Assembly (NCBI GenBank): GCA_943192975.1
Contig: CALPCJ010000005.1
Coordinates: forward strand, 186,001 to 250,000
Source of the DNA: Senimuribacter intestinalis
Lineage (GTDB): Bacteria; Bacillota; Clostridia; Peptostreptococcales; Anaerovoracaceae
Length of the DNA stretch: 64,000 bases
Direction of reading: 5' to 3'
Shown here: piece by piece, positions 16,364 to 25,281 of the stretch
Position numbering within the stretch: the first letter of the stretch is position 1
Layout of the letters: each line of letters opens with the position of its first letter
The notes under the pieces: model-generated
What the model was told of the DNA's origin: nothing
The model's database searches: none
What the model saw: only the letters and a program-made list of their open reading frames with translations
Translations under genes and position numbers: made by a program

Positions 16364-19300
16364 CTAATTATCAAAGCTCTTTTTCTGGTTCTGCAGGTGT
16401 GCATATCTATCCATCGCCATTTCCTCTGCTTTAGCAAAGAGCTGCTCTGCTCTTTCCGGGAACTTTAGCTGCAGGGAGTTGTAACGAACTTCTCCCATGA
16501 TAAAGTCTCTGTAGCTTTCGCTAGGTGCCGGACTGTCGATGGACAGCGGGTTCTTTCCTTCTGCTGCTAGGTCCGGATTGAATCTGAGCAGATTCCAGTA
16601 GCCTGCGCGAACCGCGTTTTTCATTTCCAGCATTGCCTTGTTCATGCCGGCTTTCAGCCCCTGGTTGATACAAGGTGCGTAAGCGATAATCAGGGAAGGC
16701 CCGTCATAGCTTTCGGCTTCTCTGATTGCACGCAGGGTTTGCTCCGGATTTGCACCCATTGCAACCTGTGCTACATATACATAGCCGTAAGCCATAGCAA
16801 TCTGGGCTAAATCCTTTTTCTTTACCGCTTTACCAGAGGCTGCAAATTTTGCAACAGCGCCGATTGGCGTAGCCTTGGAGGACTGTCCGCCGGTGTTGGA
16901 GTAAACTTCTGTGTCAAAGACCATAACGTTTACATTTTCACCGGAGGCCAATACGTGGTCAAGACCGCCATAGCCGATATCGTACGCCCAGCCATCACCG
17001 CCGAAAATCCACATGGACGGTTTGATGAGCATATCTTTATTTTCTAATACGTATTTTGCGTCAACGTTTTCATCTGCAACTTTCGTACAGGCCTCTTCCA
17101 GAATTTTTCCAGTTTCTTCCGCTGCCTTAGCATCGTCCATAGAAGCAAGCCATGCCTTTGCAGGAATACCTACTGTATCCACAAGCCGCTCTACTGCTGA
17201 CTTCATTTCACCGCGGCGCGCCTGCATAGACATTGCCATACCCAGACCGAACTCCGCATTATCTTCAAAGAGCGAATTTGCCCACGCAGGTCCTCTGCCC
17301 TCTTTGTTTACAGTGTACGGTGTGCTCGGTGCGCTGCAGCCCCAAATAGAGGAACAACCCGTCGCATTGGCGATATACATTCTGTCACCAAAGAGCTGCG
17401 TTACCAGCTTTGCATAAGGAGACTCGCCGCAGCCCGGACATGCGCCGGAGAACTCAAGAAGCGGCTGTTTGAACTGGGAACCCTTTACGGTATTAACGCC
17501 AAACGGTACTTCCTTTTCAGTCACCTCACTGAACAAATAATTGTATTTTTCCTGCGCTGCAGAAACCACTTCGTCCTCTGCCGGTACGATTTCCAGCGCC
17601 TTCTTTCTGGCAGGGCAAACCTGAGCACAGGATCCGCAGCCGGTGCAGTCCAGTGCGGAAATACCCAGGGTAAAGAACTTACCAGAAACGCCCTTCATAG
17701 CAAGATAATCTCCGTTTACCGAATCGATTTCTGTTTCGTCCAGTACAAACGGTCTGATGACGCCGTGTGGGCATACGTAGGAGCACCAGTTGCACTGCAT
17801 GCAGTTTTCCTTGTTCCATACAGGAACATCCGTGGCAATGCCTCTCTTCTCAAAGGCTGCCGTTCCTGCCGGAATACAGCCGCTAGCTGTCGTCAGGAAA
17901 GTTGATACCGGAACGTTATCGCCGGTCAAAGTATTGGTCGGTACCAGAATATCGTTGAGGTAATCGGTGTGCGCCTGATCGCGGCCGCAAAGCTTTGGAA
18001 CCGGTGCATCATCAGGAGCGTCAGCCCAGCTTTCTGGGACTTCTACTTTATGGACATTGGCAACACCGGCATCAACTGCCGCCATGTTCATCGCAACAAT
18101 TTTTTCGCCTTTTTTGCCGTAGGTATTTTTGATTGCAGCTTTCATATAGCCTACTGCTTCCTCAATTGGAATAATATCAGCCAACTTAAAGAATGCAGCC
18201 TGCAGTACCGTATTGGTTCTTCTTGCGCCGAGACCGATTTCCTTTGCGATAGAAACAGCGTCGCAGGTATAGAATTTGATGTTGTTACGGGCGATATATC
18301 TCTTTACTGTCGCAGGCAAGTGGGTATCCAATTCCTCATCGCTCCATACGCAGTTGAGAAGGAAGTAACCGCCCGGCTTTACGTCCTGCACCATCTCATA
18401 GCGGTTCAGATATGCCGCATTATGGCAGGCAACAAAGTCAGCCTGTTTCACATAATAAGAAGATTTAATCGGTTCATCGCCAAAACGCAGGTGAGAAATG
18501 GTCACACCGCCAGACTTCTTGGAGTCATACTGGAAGTATGCCTGTACCTTCTTATCCGTGTGGTCGCCGATGATTTTTACGGAGTTCTTATTCGCGCCAA
18601 CTGTTCCGTCTGCACCCAGACCCCAGAATTTGCAAGCCTTTGTTCCCTTTGGCGCAACGTCAGGGTTTTCACTGACAGCAAGAGATAATCCGGTCACATC
18701 ATCAGTGATGGAAATGGTGAATTCCTTCTTCGGCTCATCTGCCCAAAGATTTTCGTAAACCGCCAGAATATCACCCGGTTGCGTGTCCTTCGAGCCAAGA
18801 CCGTAACGCCCGCCTGTTACCAGACATTCCTCAAAGCGACTGCCCCGCAGTGCGGAAATTATATCAAGATATAAAGGCTCGCCTACGCCGCCCGGCTCTT
18901 TGGTTCTATCCAGTACAGCAATTTTCTTCACCGTTTCAGGCATCACGTTTAACAGATATTTGGTAGAAAACGGTCTGTAAAGATGAACTTCTATAATACC
19001 GACCTTCTTACCCTTTGCAAGGAGATAGTCCACAACTTCTTCCGCAGCGTCGCATACAGAGCCCATAGCTACGATGATTTCTTCTGCATCAGGCGCACCG
19101 TAATAGTTAAACGGTTTATAGTTTGTGCCGATTTTAGCATTGACTTTTTCCATATAGGTATTGACAATATCCGCAGTTTCCAGATATGCCGTGTTGCACG
19201 CTTCTCTGTGCTGGAAAAAAGTTTCCGGCTGCTCCGCTGAACCCATGCTGTGTGGGTGCGCAGGGTGAATAGAACGTGCCTTGAAAGCCTTTACTGCGTC

Positions 19301-19897
19301 CCAGTCCACCATTTCTTTTAAATCCTCATAGTCCCAGATTTCAATTTTCTGGTTTTCGTGAGAGGTTCTGAAACCATCAAAGAAGTGGAGCATTGGCAGC
19401 TTTCCTGCTATGGTTGAAAGATGCGCTACTGCAGCAAGATCCATAGCCTGCTGCACGGAATTTGACGCCAGCATAGCAAAACCAGTCTGGCGACAGCCCA
19501 TCACGTCGGAATGGTCCCCGAAGATGGAAAGGGCGTGAGTTGCCAGTGCTCTTGCAGCCACATGAAATACCGTCGGCGTCTGCTCTCCAGCTAATTTATA
19601 CATATTTGGAATCATCAGAAGCAATCCCTGAGAGGCTGTAAAGGTGGATGTGTAAGCACCGGCTGTAATAGAGCCGTGCACCGCCCCGGCCGCACCGCCT
19701 TCTGATTCCATTTCAATGATTTTTACTTTTTCTCCAAAGATATTGGTTCTATCCTGAGAAACCCATTCGTCCATACTCTCTGCCATCGGAGATGATGGTG
19801 TGATTGGATAAATGGCTGCTACCTCAGAAAAAGCATATGCCACGTGTGCTGCAGCAGTGTTTCCGTCCATGGTCTTTAATTTTCTCACCGTAATCAC
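16364..19897 (-). CDS. nifJ: Pyruvate:ferredoxin (flavodoxin) oxidoreductase
   Basis: This 1177-residue homodimeric enzyme oxidises pyruvate and CoA to acetyl-CoA, CO2 and reduced ferredoxin. The N-terminal domain starts with the typical AYAFSEVAAIYPITPSSPMAE. A two-cluster ferredoxin domain follows, with CMQCNWCSYVCPHG and CTGCGSCAQVCPARK in the region 690-760. The C-terminal thiamine-diphosphate part has CPGCGESPYAK and GDGWAYDIGYGG. Full length compared with the family. The start codon overlaps the polyferredoxin stop by 4 bp, which ties the enzyme to a dedicated electron acceptor. Confidence 0.95.
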   Translation of the reverse strand: MITVRKLKTMDGNTAAAHVAYAFSEVAAIYPITPSSPMAESMDEWVSQDRTNIFGEKVKIIEMESEGGAAGAVHGSITAGAYTSTFTASQGLLLMIPNMYKLAGEQTPTVFHVAARALATHALSIFGDHSDVMGCRQTGFAMLASNSVQQAMDLAAVAHLSTIAGKLPMLHFFDGFRTSHENQKIEIWDYEDLKEMVDWDAVKAFKARSIHPAHPHSMGSAEQPETFFQHREACNTAYLETADIVNTYMEKVNAKIGTNYKPFNYYGAPDAEEIIVAMGSVCDAAEEVVDYLLAKGKKVGIIEVHLYRPFSTKYLLNVMPETVKKIAVLDRTKEPGGVGEPLYLDIISALRGSRFEECLVTGGRYGLGSKDTQPGDILAVYENLWADEPKKEFTISITDDVTGLSLAVSENPDVAPKGTKACKFWGLGADGTVGANKNSVKIIGDHTDKKVQAYFQYDSKKSGGVTISHLRFGDEPIKSSYYVKQADFVACHNAAYLNRYEMVQDVKPGGYFLLNCVWSDEELDTHLPATVKRYIARNNIKFYTCDAVSIAKEIGLGARRTNTVLQAAFFKLADIIPIEEAVGYMKAAIKNTYGKKGEKIVAMNMAAVDAGVANVHKVEVPESWADAPDDAPVPKLCGRDQAHTDYLNDILVPTNTLTGDNVPVSTFLTTASGCIPAGTAAFEKRGIATDVPVWNKENCMQCNWCSYVCPHGVIRPFVLDETEIDSVNGDYLAMKGVSGKFFTLGISALDCTGCGSCAQVCPARKKALEIVPAEDEVVSAAQEKYNYLFSEVTEKEVPFGVNTVKGSQFKQPLLEFSGACPGCGESPYAKLVTQLFGDRMYIANATGCSSIWGCSAPSTPYTVNKEGRGPAWANSLFEDNAEFGLGMAMSMQARRGEMKSAVERLVDTVGIPAKAWLASMDDAKAAEETGKILEEACTKVADENVDAKYVLENKDMLIKPSMWIFGGDGWAYDIGYGGLDHVLASGENVNVMVFDTEVYSNTGGQSSKATPIGAVAKFAASGKAVKKKDLAQIAMAYGYVYVAQVAMGANPEQTLRAIREAESYDGPSLIIAYAPCINQGLKAGMNKAMLEMKNAVRAGYWNLLRFNPDLAAEGKNPLSIDSPAPSESYRDFIMGEVRYNSLQLKFPERAEQLFAKAEEMAMDRYAHLQNQKKSFDN

Positions 19898-21147
19898 TCT
19901 CCTTTCCTCATAGCAAGAGCTGCTTCCTGTAAATAGCTGTACTCTGGCACTTCCCGCTCCTTAATAATACCTCTGGCGCAGATATACTGACAGACCTGAC
20001 AGTTTTCGCAGATTTCTGAATCGACCACTGCATGCGCTTCTTCCATATAAATCGCACCGTTTGGACAATTTGCCGCACAGTCGCTGCAGCCAATACATGC
20101 GCTGCTGCAAACAGAAGCTTTGTCCTCGTAATCTGCGGTGGATACACAAGGTACCATCTTTGCACCTTTGTACGGCACCATGACAATCAACTTCATCGGA
20201 CATGCGTAAGTACAATCTTTACATCCCACACATTTGTCAGGATCTACCTGCGCACTTCCGTCTACGACTTTGATTGCGCCATAGCGACAGACTTTCGTGC
20301 AGTCCCCCTGTCCTGTGCAGCCGGTAGTGCAAATACCGAGGTCTTTCGCGTCCAGTTTAGCCGCTTCAGCGCAGGTTGCTGCTCCCGCTGCCTGGTATGC
20401 CTTCTCGTTCCTACTGCCGTTACATCTGACAAAAGCAACCTTTTCCTTTAATTTTGTTAAATCATGCAGGGTATCCACGATGATTTTTTTCTTGCACTTC
20501 ACTGTACATGCCACACAGCCGACACACTTGTCATAGTCAATGACTGCATGGTTATCGACAATTTCCACTGCGCCCTCCGGACAAGCACGAACACAGTCCC
20601 CACAGCCGATGCAGCCATATCCACAGATTTCCCTGACTCTGTCATCATCCTCATCCCGATTGGAGCACGGAATAAAGTTGGTCGCCTCTCTTGGAATCAT
20701 GCGGATAAGCCCCTGTGAACAAGCGCCTTCAGCCGCACATGCACCGCAACCGTTACACTTTTCAGGGTCGATGATAACATCTCCGTCAACCAGCTTCATA
20801 GCGCCGAATCTACAAGTTTTTGTACAGTCTCCGCAGCCGATGCAGCCATATCGGCATTCGCCCCGCAAAAATCCTTCGGCAACCGCCTCGCGGCAGGTTT
20901 TTCCTGAAAAGCGCTTTTTCCCTGCGGAATCACCACTGCAGGCAACGAAAGCAATTTCATCCTTTGCCGCTTTACTTTCTCTTCCCGTCACTTCTGCAAT
21001 GGCATCCACAGCTTCCTGCGTGCAGGCAGGACAAAGAGCTACGCTCGATCCGTCTGCAATGCTTTCTGCACAAGCCCTGCAGGTTTCCTTGCCGCAACCG
21101 CCACAGCAGTCAGCGCCTGGCAGAAGTGCTAAGATTTTAGCAATCAT
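19894..21147 (-). CDS. Multi-cluster polyferredoxin with RnfB-like N-terminal Fe-S domain
   Basis: This 417-residue protein opens like the RnfB 4Fe-4S domain (LLPGADCCGGCGKETCRACA, with a later CPAC). It then carries four repeated blocks, each with a CxxCxxC-type pair such as CRYGCIGCGDCTKTC followed by CNGCGACA. That gives capacity for roughly nine [4Fe-4S] clusters. In the third block the motif is GCTGQGDC, with Gln in place of the second ligand Cys, so that cluster may be missing or altered. No membrane segment is seen, unlike RnfB itself. Position just ahead of nifJ suggests it takes PFOR electrons and passes them to Nfn. Confidence 0.85.
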   Translation of the reverse strand: MIAKILALLPGADCCGGCGKETCRACAESIADGSSVALCPACTQEAVDAIAEVTGRESKAAKDEIAFVACSGDSAGKKRFSGKTCREAVAEGFLRGECRYGCIGCGDCTKTCRFGAMKLVDGDVIIDPEKCNGCGACAAEGACSQGLIRMIPREATNFIPCSNRDEDDDRVREICGYGCIGCGDCVRACPEGAVEIVDNHAVIDYDKCVGCVACTVKCKKKIIVDTLHDLTKLKEKVAFVRCNGSRNEKAYQAAGAATCAEAAKLDAKDLGICTTGCTGQGDCTKVCRYGAIKVVDGSAQVDPDKCVGCKDCTYACPMKLIVMVPYKGAKMVPCVSTADYEDKASVCSSACIGCSDCAANCPNGAIYMEEAHAVVDSEICENCQVCQYICARGIIKEREVPEYSYLQEAALAMRKGE

Positions 21148-21160
21148 AATAGAATCCTCC

Positions 21161-21191
21161 TTTTACACAAAATCGTTATTTTACACGAAAT
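21161..21191. promoter_or_regulatory. Direct repeat operator candidate ahead of the redox operon
   Basis: TTTTACACAAAAT (21161) and TTTTACACGAAAT (21179) differ at one base and lie 18 bp apart, in the leader just before the polyferredoxin ribosome site. They resemble half-sites of a redox repressor such as Rex, but the match to the Rex palindrome is weak. Confidence 0.4.
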
Positions 21192-21313
21192 ATTCTGTAT
21201 ACAACTTTTTTTCATATTACATTTATCATATTTTCAAGTCAATACAAAATGCCTGTTGCTATTGAAAATCCAATGTTCTTTTTGAAGTACATGCATCACA
21301 AAAAAACAAAAAA

Positions 21314-21819
21314 CGCCAATTTTCAACGCTTTCGTACTGTTAGGTGCTAAAGTGCTTTAATTGGTTAAACTGTGTGATTTTAGGACGGTTTTTGGATGAT
21401 TTTCCAAATTTAACGCCGTAAGGCGCAATACAGTTTTCCCATCCATTTTGCGCGCAACCCTATGAAATTTTTATATCTAGTCACCTTCATTACCGCGCCA
21501 TATTTAAGTTCGTTTTTCCTTCTTATGGCGTCGAAGGGTTGAAATACGCCATGTTCTATAGACTTTTAACAAAGAATGGCGGCGGCACGCCATAAACGGA
21601 TAAAATCTACTAAATAGCGGCGCTGTGCCGCCAGGTTCATTTTGAATTAATGGAAACATGGCGCAATCTCCAAAGCAGATAATCATATGCACCTGTCATT
21701 TTTCTGCAATGCTTTATAAGTTCTGGATTTGCCCGCCATTAGTCTGTAAAAACACGATAAATATGGCACTTTTTATCACCTTAACGCCAGACTTTCAACA
21801 AACAAGACAAAATGTGGCG
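21314..21819. repeat. Array of ATGGCG/CGCCAT motifs
   Basis: TGGCG or CGCCA occurs at 21314, 21496, 21526, 21547, 21577, 21588, 21629, 21659, 21734, 21785 and 21815 in otherwise A/T-rich sequence; seven of these extend to ATGGCG/CGCCAT. No gene is seen in the 21192-21859 gap. Copies occur in both orientations with irregular spacing, upstream of the aldo/keto reductase promoter. The arrangement mirrors the GTTGTGCA array but with a different word. Confidence 0.55.
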
Positions 21820-21859
21820 CCCATTTCCCTTCCATGTATAACACGCTTCGGATAGCCCA

Positions 21860-21888
21860 TTGAACTGAGACACCAATTCCTGTATAAT
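21860..21888 (+). promoter_or_regulatory. Sigma-A promoter of the aldo/keto reductase
   Basis: TTGAAC (21860-21865), 17 bp, TATAAT (21883-21888), followed by AAGGAGG before the ATG at 21918. Confidence 0.8.
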
Positions 21889-21917
21889 ATCTATTATATT
21901 GAAACAAGGAGGCTCCT

Positions 21918-23057
21918 ATGAACTACACAGATTTTCACGGGAAACAGATTTCCCGCCTTGGCTTTGGCATGATGCGCCTGCCTATGCACAAAGACGGCAC
22001 CATCGACTACGAAAAAGGGCAGAAAATGATTGATATAGCGTTGGCGAAAGGTATCACCTATATCGATACTGCTTATAAATATCACGATGGCGAGTCGGAA
22101 AACTTTGTCGGCGAAGCTTTGTCCAGGCACCCGAGAGACAGCTACTGCCTGGCGGACAAAATGCCTTGCTGGCTTTGCGAAACCGCAGATGACCTGCGCA
22201 AAATCTTTGAGGATCAGCTGCGCAAATGCAAGACTGACTACTTTGATTTTTATCTGATTCACAGCCTCGGTGAAGGCGACCTTGAAGCTGTAGAAAAACT
22301 GCAGGTCGTTGACTACTTATCAAAGGAAAAGGCTGCAGGCCGCATTCATCATCTGGGAGCGTCCTTTCACTGTGGGCCTGATTTTCTCCGTGAAACTCTT
22401 ACAAAATATGGAGACTACCTGGAATTTATTCAGCTGCAGCTCAATTATTTTGACTGGGAAAACGGAAACGCAAAAGATGTCTATGAGGCTGCCCGGGAGT
22501 TTGACAAACCAATTGTAGTTATGGAGCCGATTCGCGGCGGCATGCTGGCAAATCCGCTCAGCGAAAAAGCCTGTCAGATTTTAAACAGCACAGGCACCGG
22601 CGCAAGCTATGCGTCTTACGCCCTGCGCTTTGCCAATGAGCTGCCAGGCGTTCTTTGCACCCTGTCCGGTATGTCCGAACTTTCTCAGCTTGAGGAAAAC
22701 ATCGAAATCTTCCAAGGACCTACTTTGAGTGAAGCTGAAAAGCAGGCAGTCGACGATGCAGTAAAAGTCCTTCAGGCAGACATCCTGGTTCCTTGTACTG
22801 GCTGCAACTACTGCTATGAATGTCCGCAGGAAATCAAGATTCCGGATATTTTCAAACTGTACAATGAAGCAGCAAGCAAGGGTTTTCACTATATTTGGGG
22901 TTCCTTATCAGGTCAATACAATGCGATCACGCCAAACGGAAAAGACTGCATCGGCTGTGGAAACTGCGAGTCCCACTGTCCGCAGAAAATCAAGATTATC
23001 GAGAAATTAAAAGAAATCGATAACAAATATAAGGAGCTAGCTGAAATCGGCGAGTAA
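21918..23057 (+). CDS. Aldo/keto reductase with C-terminal 2x[4Fe-4S] ferredoxin domain
   Basis: This 379-residue protein has an aldo/keto reductase TIM barrel, starting LGFGMMRLP and with the catalytic region YIDTAYKYHDGESE (Asp and Tyr in the expected spacing) near residue 50. From about residue 290 cysteine motifs CTGCNYCYECP and CIGCGNCESHCP form a bacterial ferredoxin module. This fusion is common in Clostridia; the physiological substrate is unknown. It is the only plus-strand gene among the chromosomal genes here and has its own promoter and terminator. Confidence 0.88.
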   Translation: MNYTDFHGKQISRLGFGMMRLPMHKDGTIDYEKGQKMIDIALAKGITYIDTAYKYHDGESENFVGEALSRHPRDSYCLADKMPCWLCETADDLRKIFEDQLRKCKTDYFDFYLIHSLGEGDLEAVEKLQVVDYLSKEKAAGRIHHLGASFHCGPDFLRETLTKYGDYLEFIQLQLNYFDWENGNAKDVYEAAREFDKPIVVMEPIRGGMLANPLSEKACQILNSTGTGASYASYALRFANELPGVLCTLSGMSELSQLEENIEIFQGPTLSEAEKQAVDDAVKVLQADILVPCTGCNYCYECPQEIKIPDIFKLYNEAASKGFHYIWGSLSGQYNAITPNGKDCIGCGNCESHCPQKIKIIEKLKEIDNKYKELAEIGE

Positions 23058-23060
23058 TTA

Positions 23061-23100
23061 AAAGACACTGCATTTCCCTTTCGGGAATACAGTGTCTTTT
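23061..23100. terminator. Bidirectional terminator
   Basis: AAAGACACTG-(n)-TTCCC-tttc-GGGAA-(n)-CAGTGTCTTT, with T-rich ends on both strands. It serves the reductase (+) and the LCP gene (-), which converge here. Confidence 0.85.
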
Positions 23101-23112
23101 GTTTGATGTGAT

Positions 23113-24375
23113 TTAATACAGCCCCGTGTCATAGCTGATGTCCTGATTAATCTGCTGACAGGTCTCTGACAGCTGGTAATCCTCCTGTCCAAAAGCTCGT
23201 TTGTGCAGCCACTTTACGTTAGACTCCAAGGTCATCGGCACCACATAGGAAATGCCTCTAAGCAGGTCAGCCCAGTATTCATTCGGCCAGCTGACACTCT
23301 TGCCAAAATGATATCTCGGCGCCTGAATTACCGCTGTATACATCTGTGTCTGACTCATATTGGTTCTGATATTCGGAAATACAGTGTCAGACAGTTCCTT
23401 TAACTTCCATGGGTGGGTCAGAGCCTTTTTCATAACTCCTGCAACCACAGCTTTGTAGCGTCTGCTTCTGCCTGCATCACCCCCGCTGGTCTTTCTGATT
23501 CTGCAGTAGGTCGTTGCCTGTACACCATCTAGCGTCTGTTTGCCTGTTTCGGTTATTTCGTGATAATCTCGTCCGACATTTTCTGCCGTATCCGGTCCCC
23601 AATGGTTCATATCGTTGATTTCGTTTTCCTTGACGTTGACGGTAATACCACCCAGACAATCCACTGCGTCTGCCACAGCTTTCCAGTTAAAGATGACAAA
23701 CTCGTCAATATTCAAATCCAAACTCTGATTCAATGAGGCGCAAGTATTTACACCACCCGCATAGTGATGAGCATGGGTAATCTTGTCCAAAATAGATGTG
23801 CCATCCATATATTCCATTCTCAGGTAAGAATCACGCATGACAGAAATCAGTTTTATCTCTCCAGTAGACTTTTTAATACTCATGATGATGATAGCATCAG
23901 TTCTGCTGCCGTCATAGCCCTCATCAGCTCTGGAATCTACGCCCAGAATTGCAATATTCCTATATCCGCTCAAATCGTCTTCTACCTGCGGATCAATAGC
24001 AAAAGCACTTTTCTCCGTTTCCACCTTATCAAAATTTCCCGTCAAAGCGTAGAATAGCCCGGTAAAAACCAACAAAAATACCATGAACAGCATGATAAGA
24101 TTTCGGATAAGCTTCCCCGGTCTAAATCTATATTTTTTCTTTTTCTTCTGTTTTTGTTTGCCTTTCGTTGATGCGCAGGCACCAGTACCAGCAGATTTGG
24201 CAGTGCTGCCTGCCCTGCTTTTAGTCTGGGACTTTCCGCTTTTACGCCTTTGCGCTTCTCGGGCATAACGTTCTTCTTCCTTAGCATATTCCGGGTCTGA
24301 TAACTGCCGTATCAGTTCCTTGCTGTATTTCATGCCCTCATAATTTTCAGTTTTCTTATTTCGATCGCTTCTCAA
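23113..24375 (-). CDS. LytR-CpsA-Psr (LCP) family cell-wall glycopolymer ligase
   Basis: LCP proteins attach wall polymers to peptidoglycan outside the membrane. A long basic cytoplasmic tail rich in Lys/Arg precedes one membrane helix (LIRNLIMLFMVFLLVFTGLF). The LCP domain follows, with the phosphate-binding arginines in ILGVDSRADEGYDGSRTDAI. A longer frame could begin with a TTG at 24426, but that codon lies at the -10 box of the promoter. A TTG at 24375, preceded by AGAGGGG, or the ATG 31 codons inside the longer frame, are the realistic starts. Confidence 0.85.
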   Translation of the reverse strand: MRSDRNKKTENYEGMKYSKELIRQLSDPEYAKEEERYAREAQRRKSGKSQTKSRAGSTAKSAGTGACASTKGKQKQKKKKKYRFRPGKLIRNLIMLFMVFLLVFTGLFYALTGNFDKVETEKSAFAIDPQVEDDLSGYRNIAILGVDSRADEGYDGSRTDAIIIMSIKKSTGEIKLISVMRDSYLRMEYMDGTSILDKITHAHHYAGGVNTCASLNQSLDLNIDEFVIFNWKAVADAVDCLGGITVNVKENEINDMNHWGPDTAENVGRDYHEITETGKQTLDGVQATTYCRIRKTSGGDAGRSRRYKAVVAGVMKKALTHPWKLKELSDTVFPNIRTNMSQTQMYTAVIQAPRYHFGKSVSWPNEYWADLLRGISYVVPMTLESNVKWLHKRAFGQEDYQLSETCQQINQDISYDTGLY

Positions 24376-24417
24376 AATTCTATTTCCCCTCTTAGTGTGA
24401 TTAACATCGTACTTTCG

Positions 24418-24446
24418 ATTATACAAGGTTTTTAGTAAAATTTCAA
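24418..24446 (-). promoter_or_regulatory. Sigma-A promoter of the LCP gene
   Basis: On the minus strand TTGAAA (24446-24441), exactly 17 bp, TATAAT (24423-24418). The near-perfect match sets the transcription start near 24411. Confidence 0.85.
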
Positions 24447-24635
24447 CAAATAGTCCATGATGAAAGTCTAACGATTTTCCTACAAAAAAGTTCTAATTAT
24501 CTGCCCCTTTCAATTCCCATCATTACGTTTGCTTATGTGCTTACTAAAATTTTTTTGTTAGTTATTTGTGTATTTTTATAAACGGACACTGGTACTGCGT
24601 TCTGTAGATGATTTTCGAATCACAAGACATCGCAA

Positions 24636-24971
24636 GTGTCTTGTGCGTTGGCAGAGATTGAGATGATTTCTGAGGTGCCACCGCTAGTATGCGATCCTGT
24701 TATGACAAACGAGATAGTAGGCTATATGAAAGAACTTTCAATTCCAGAGCTGACTCCTGTTCCCGACACATCAGCCATTGCTTCTGAAGATTTTGCGACC
24801 ATCGCTGAGAAAGTTCCCAACGTATTCATGTATCTTTTGGCTGGATATATGGACGAGCGAGGAGATGTCCCTGCACATAATCCCAGGCTTCAGTTCAATG
24901 AAAACGTCTGCCCAATCGGCTCTGCATATTTAACGCAATGCACAGTCCGGTGGCTAAAAGAACATCAATAA
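24636..24971 (+). pseudogene. C-terminal remnant of an M20-family amidohydrolase
   Basis: The 111 codons match only the last quarter of hippurate hydrolase-like M20 peptidases: PPLVCDPVMT, SEDFATIAEKVPNVF, PAHNPRLQFNENVCPIGSA. The metal-binding N-terminal domain is absent. A 9-bp stem hairpin (24621-24645, CACAAGACA/TGTCTTGTG) sits exactly at the broken 5' end, possibly the scar of the event that removed it. It lies next to the tRNA used as the phage integration site, a spot prone to rearrangement. Confidence 0.75.
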
Positions 24972-25044
24972 ATCAAACGAAGACGACCTTGCTTTCCTTT
25001 TCGGTCTTGATCCCCTTCCATAACATCTGTTACCAAAAAACAAA

Positions 25045-25068
25045 AATACCCATCCGATGATGGGTATT
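25045..25068. terminator. Original terminator of the tRNA-Arg gene, now stranded at the left prophage edge
   Basis: AATACCCATC-cgat-GATGGGTATT with a T-rich tract on the minus-strand side (TTTTTGTTTTTTGG). Without the prophage it would lie directly after the tRNA 3' end. Confidence 0.65.
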
Positions 25069-25072
25069 TCCG

Positions 25073-25099
25073 TTTTGGTGCGCCATAAGGGACTCGAAC
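25073..25099. other. attL core
   Basis: 27 bp identical to 63565-63591, comprising the last part of the tRNA-Arg T-arm, acceptor strand, CCA end and four following bases. At base 25100 the identity stops. Confidence 0.92.
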
Positions 25100-25178
25100 T
25101 CTACTTTTTGCAATTTCAATAGCGTTCAAATCATTTCTCAATCGTTCAAATTTCAACATTTTCTAACAATCTAAACAG

Positions 25179-25248
25179 TTCAACTGATTTCAACTGATTT
25201 CAACTAATTTCACCAGAATTCGGAAAAAATGTAGTCGAAAATGTAGTC
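25179..25248. repeat. Left-end recombination arm repeats
   Basis: A 10-bp repeat (TTCAACTGAT, three copies plus a partial) starts at 25179. Two AATGTAGTC words at 25228 and 25240 follow. The AATGTAGTC pair recurs at the right end of the prophage, as expected of integrase arm sites; the 10-bp repeats are candidate excisionase sites. No gene is visible between 24972 and 25281. Confidence 0.55.
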
Positions 25249-25281
25249 CAATATGGAACAAACTATACCTGATTGCACCGT

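Noticed and set aside
21494..21840. Origin or DnaA-box cluster in the ATGGCG region
   Set aside because: No TTATCCACA-like boxes and no replication genes nearby.
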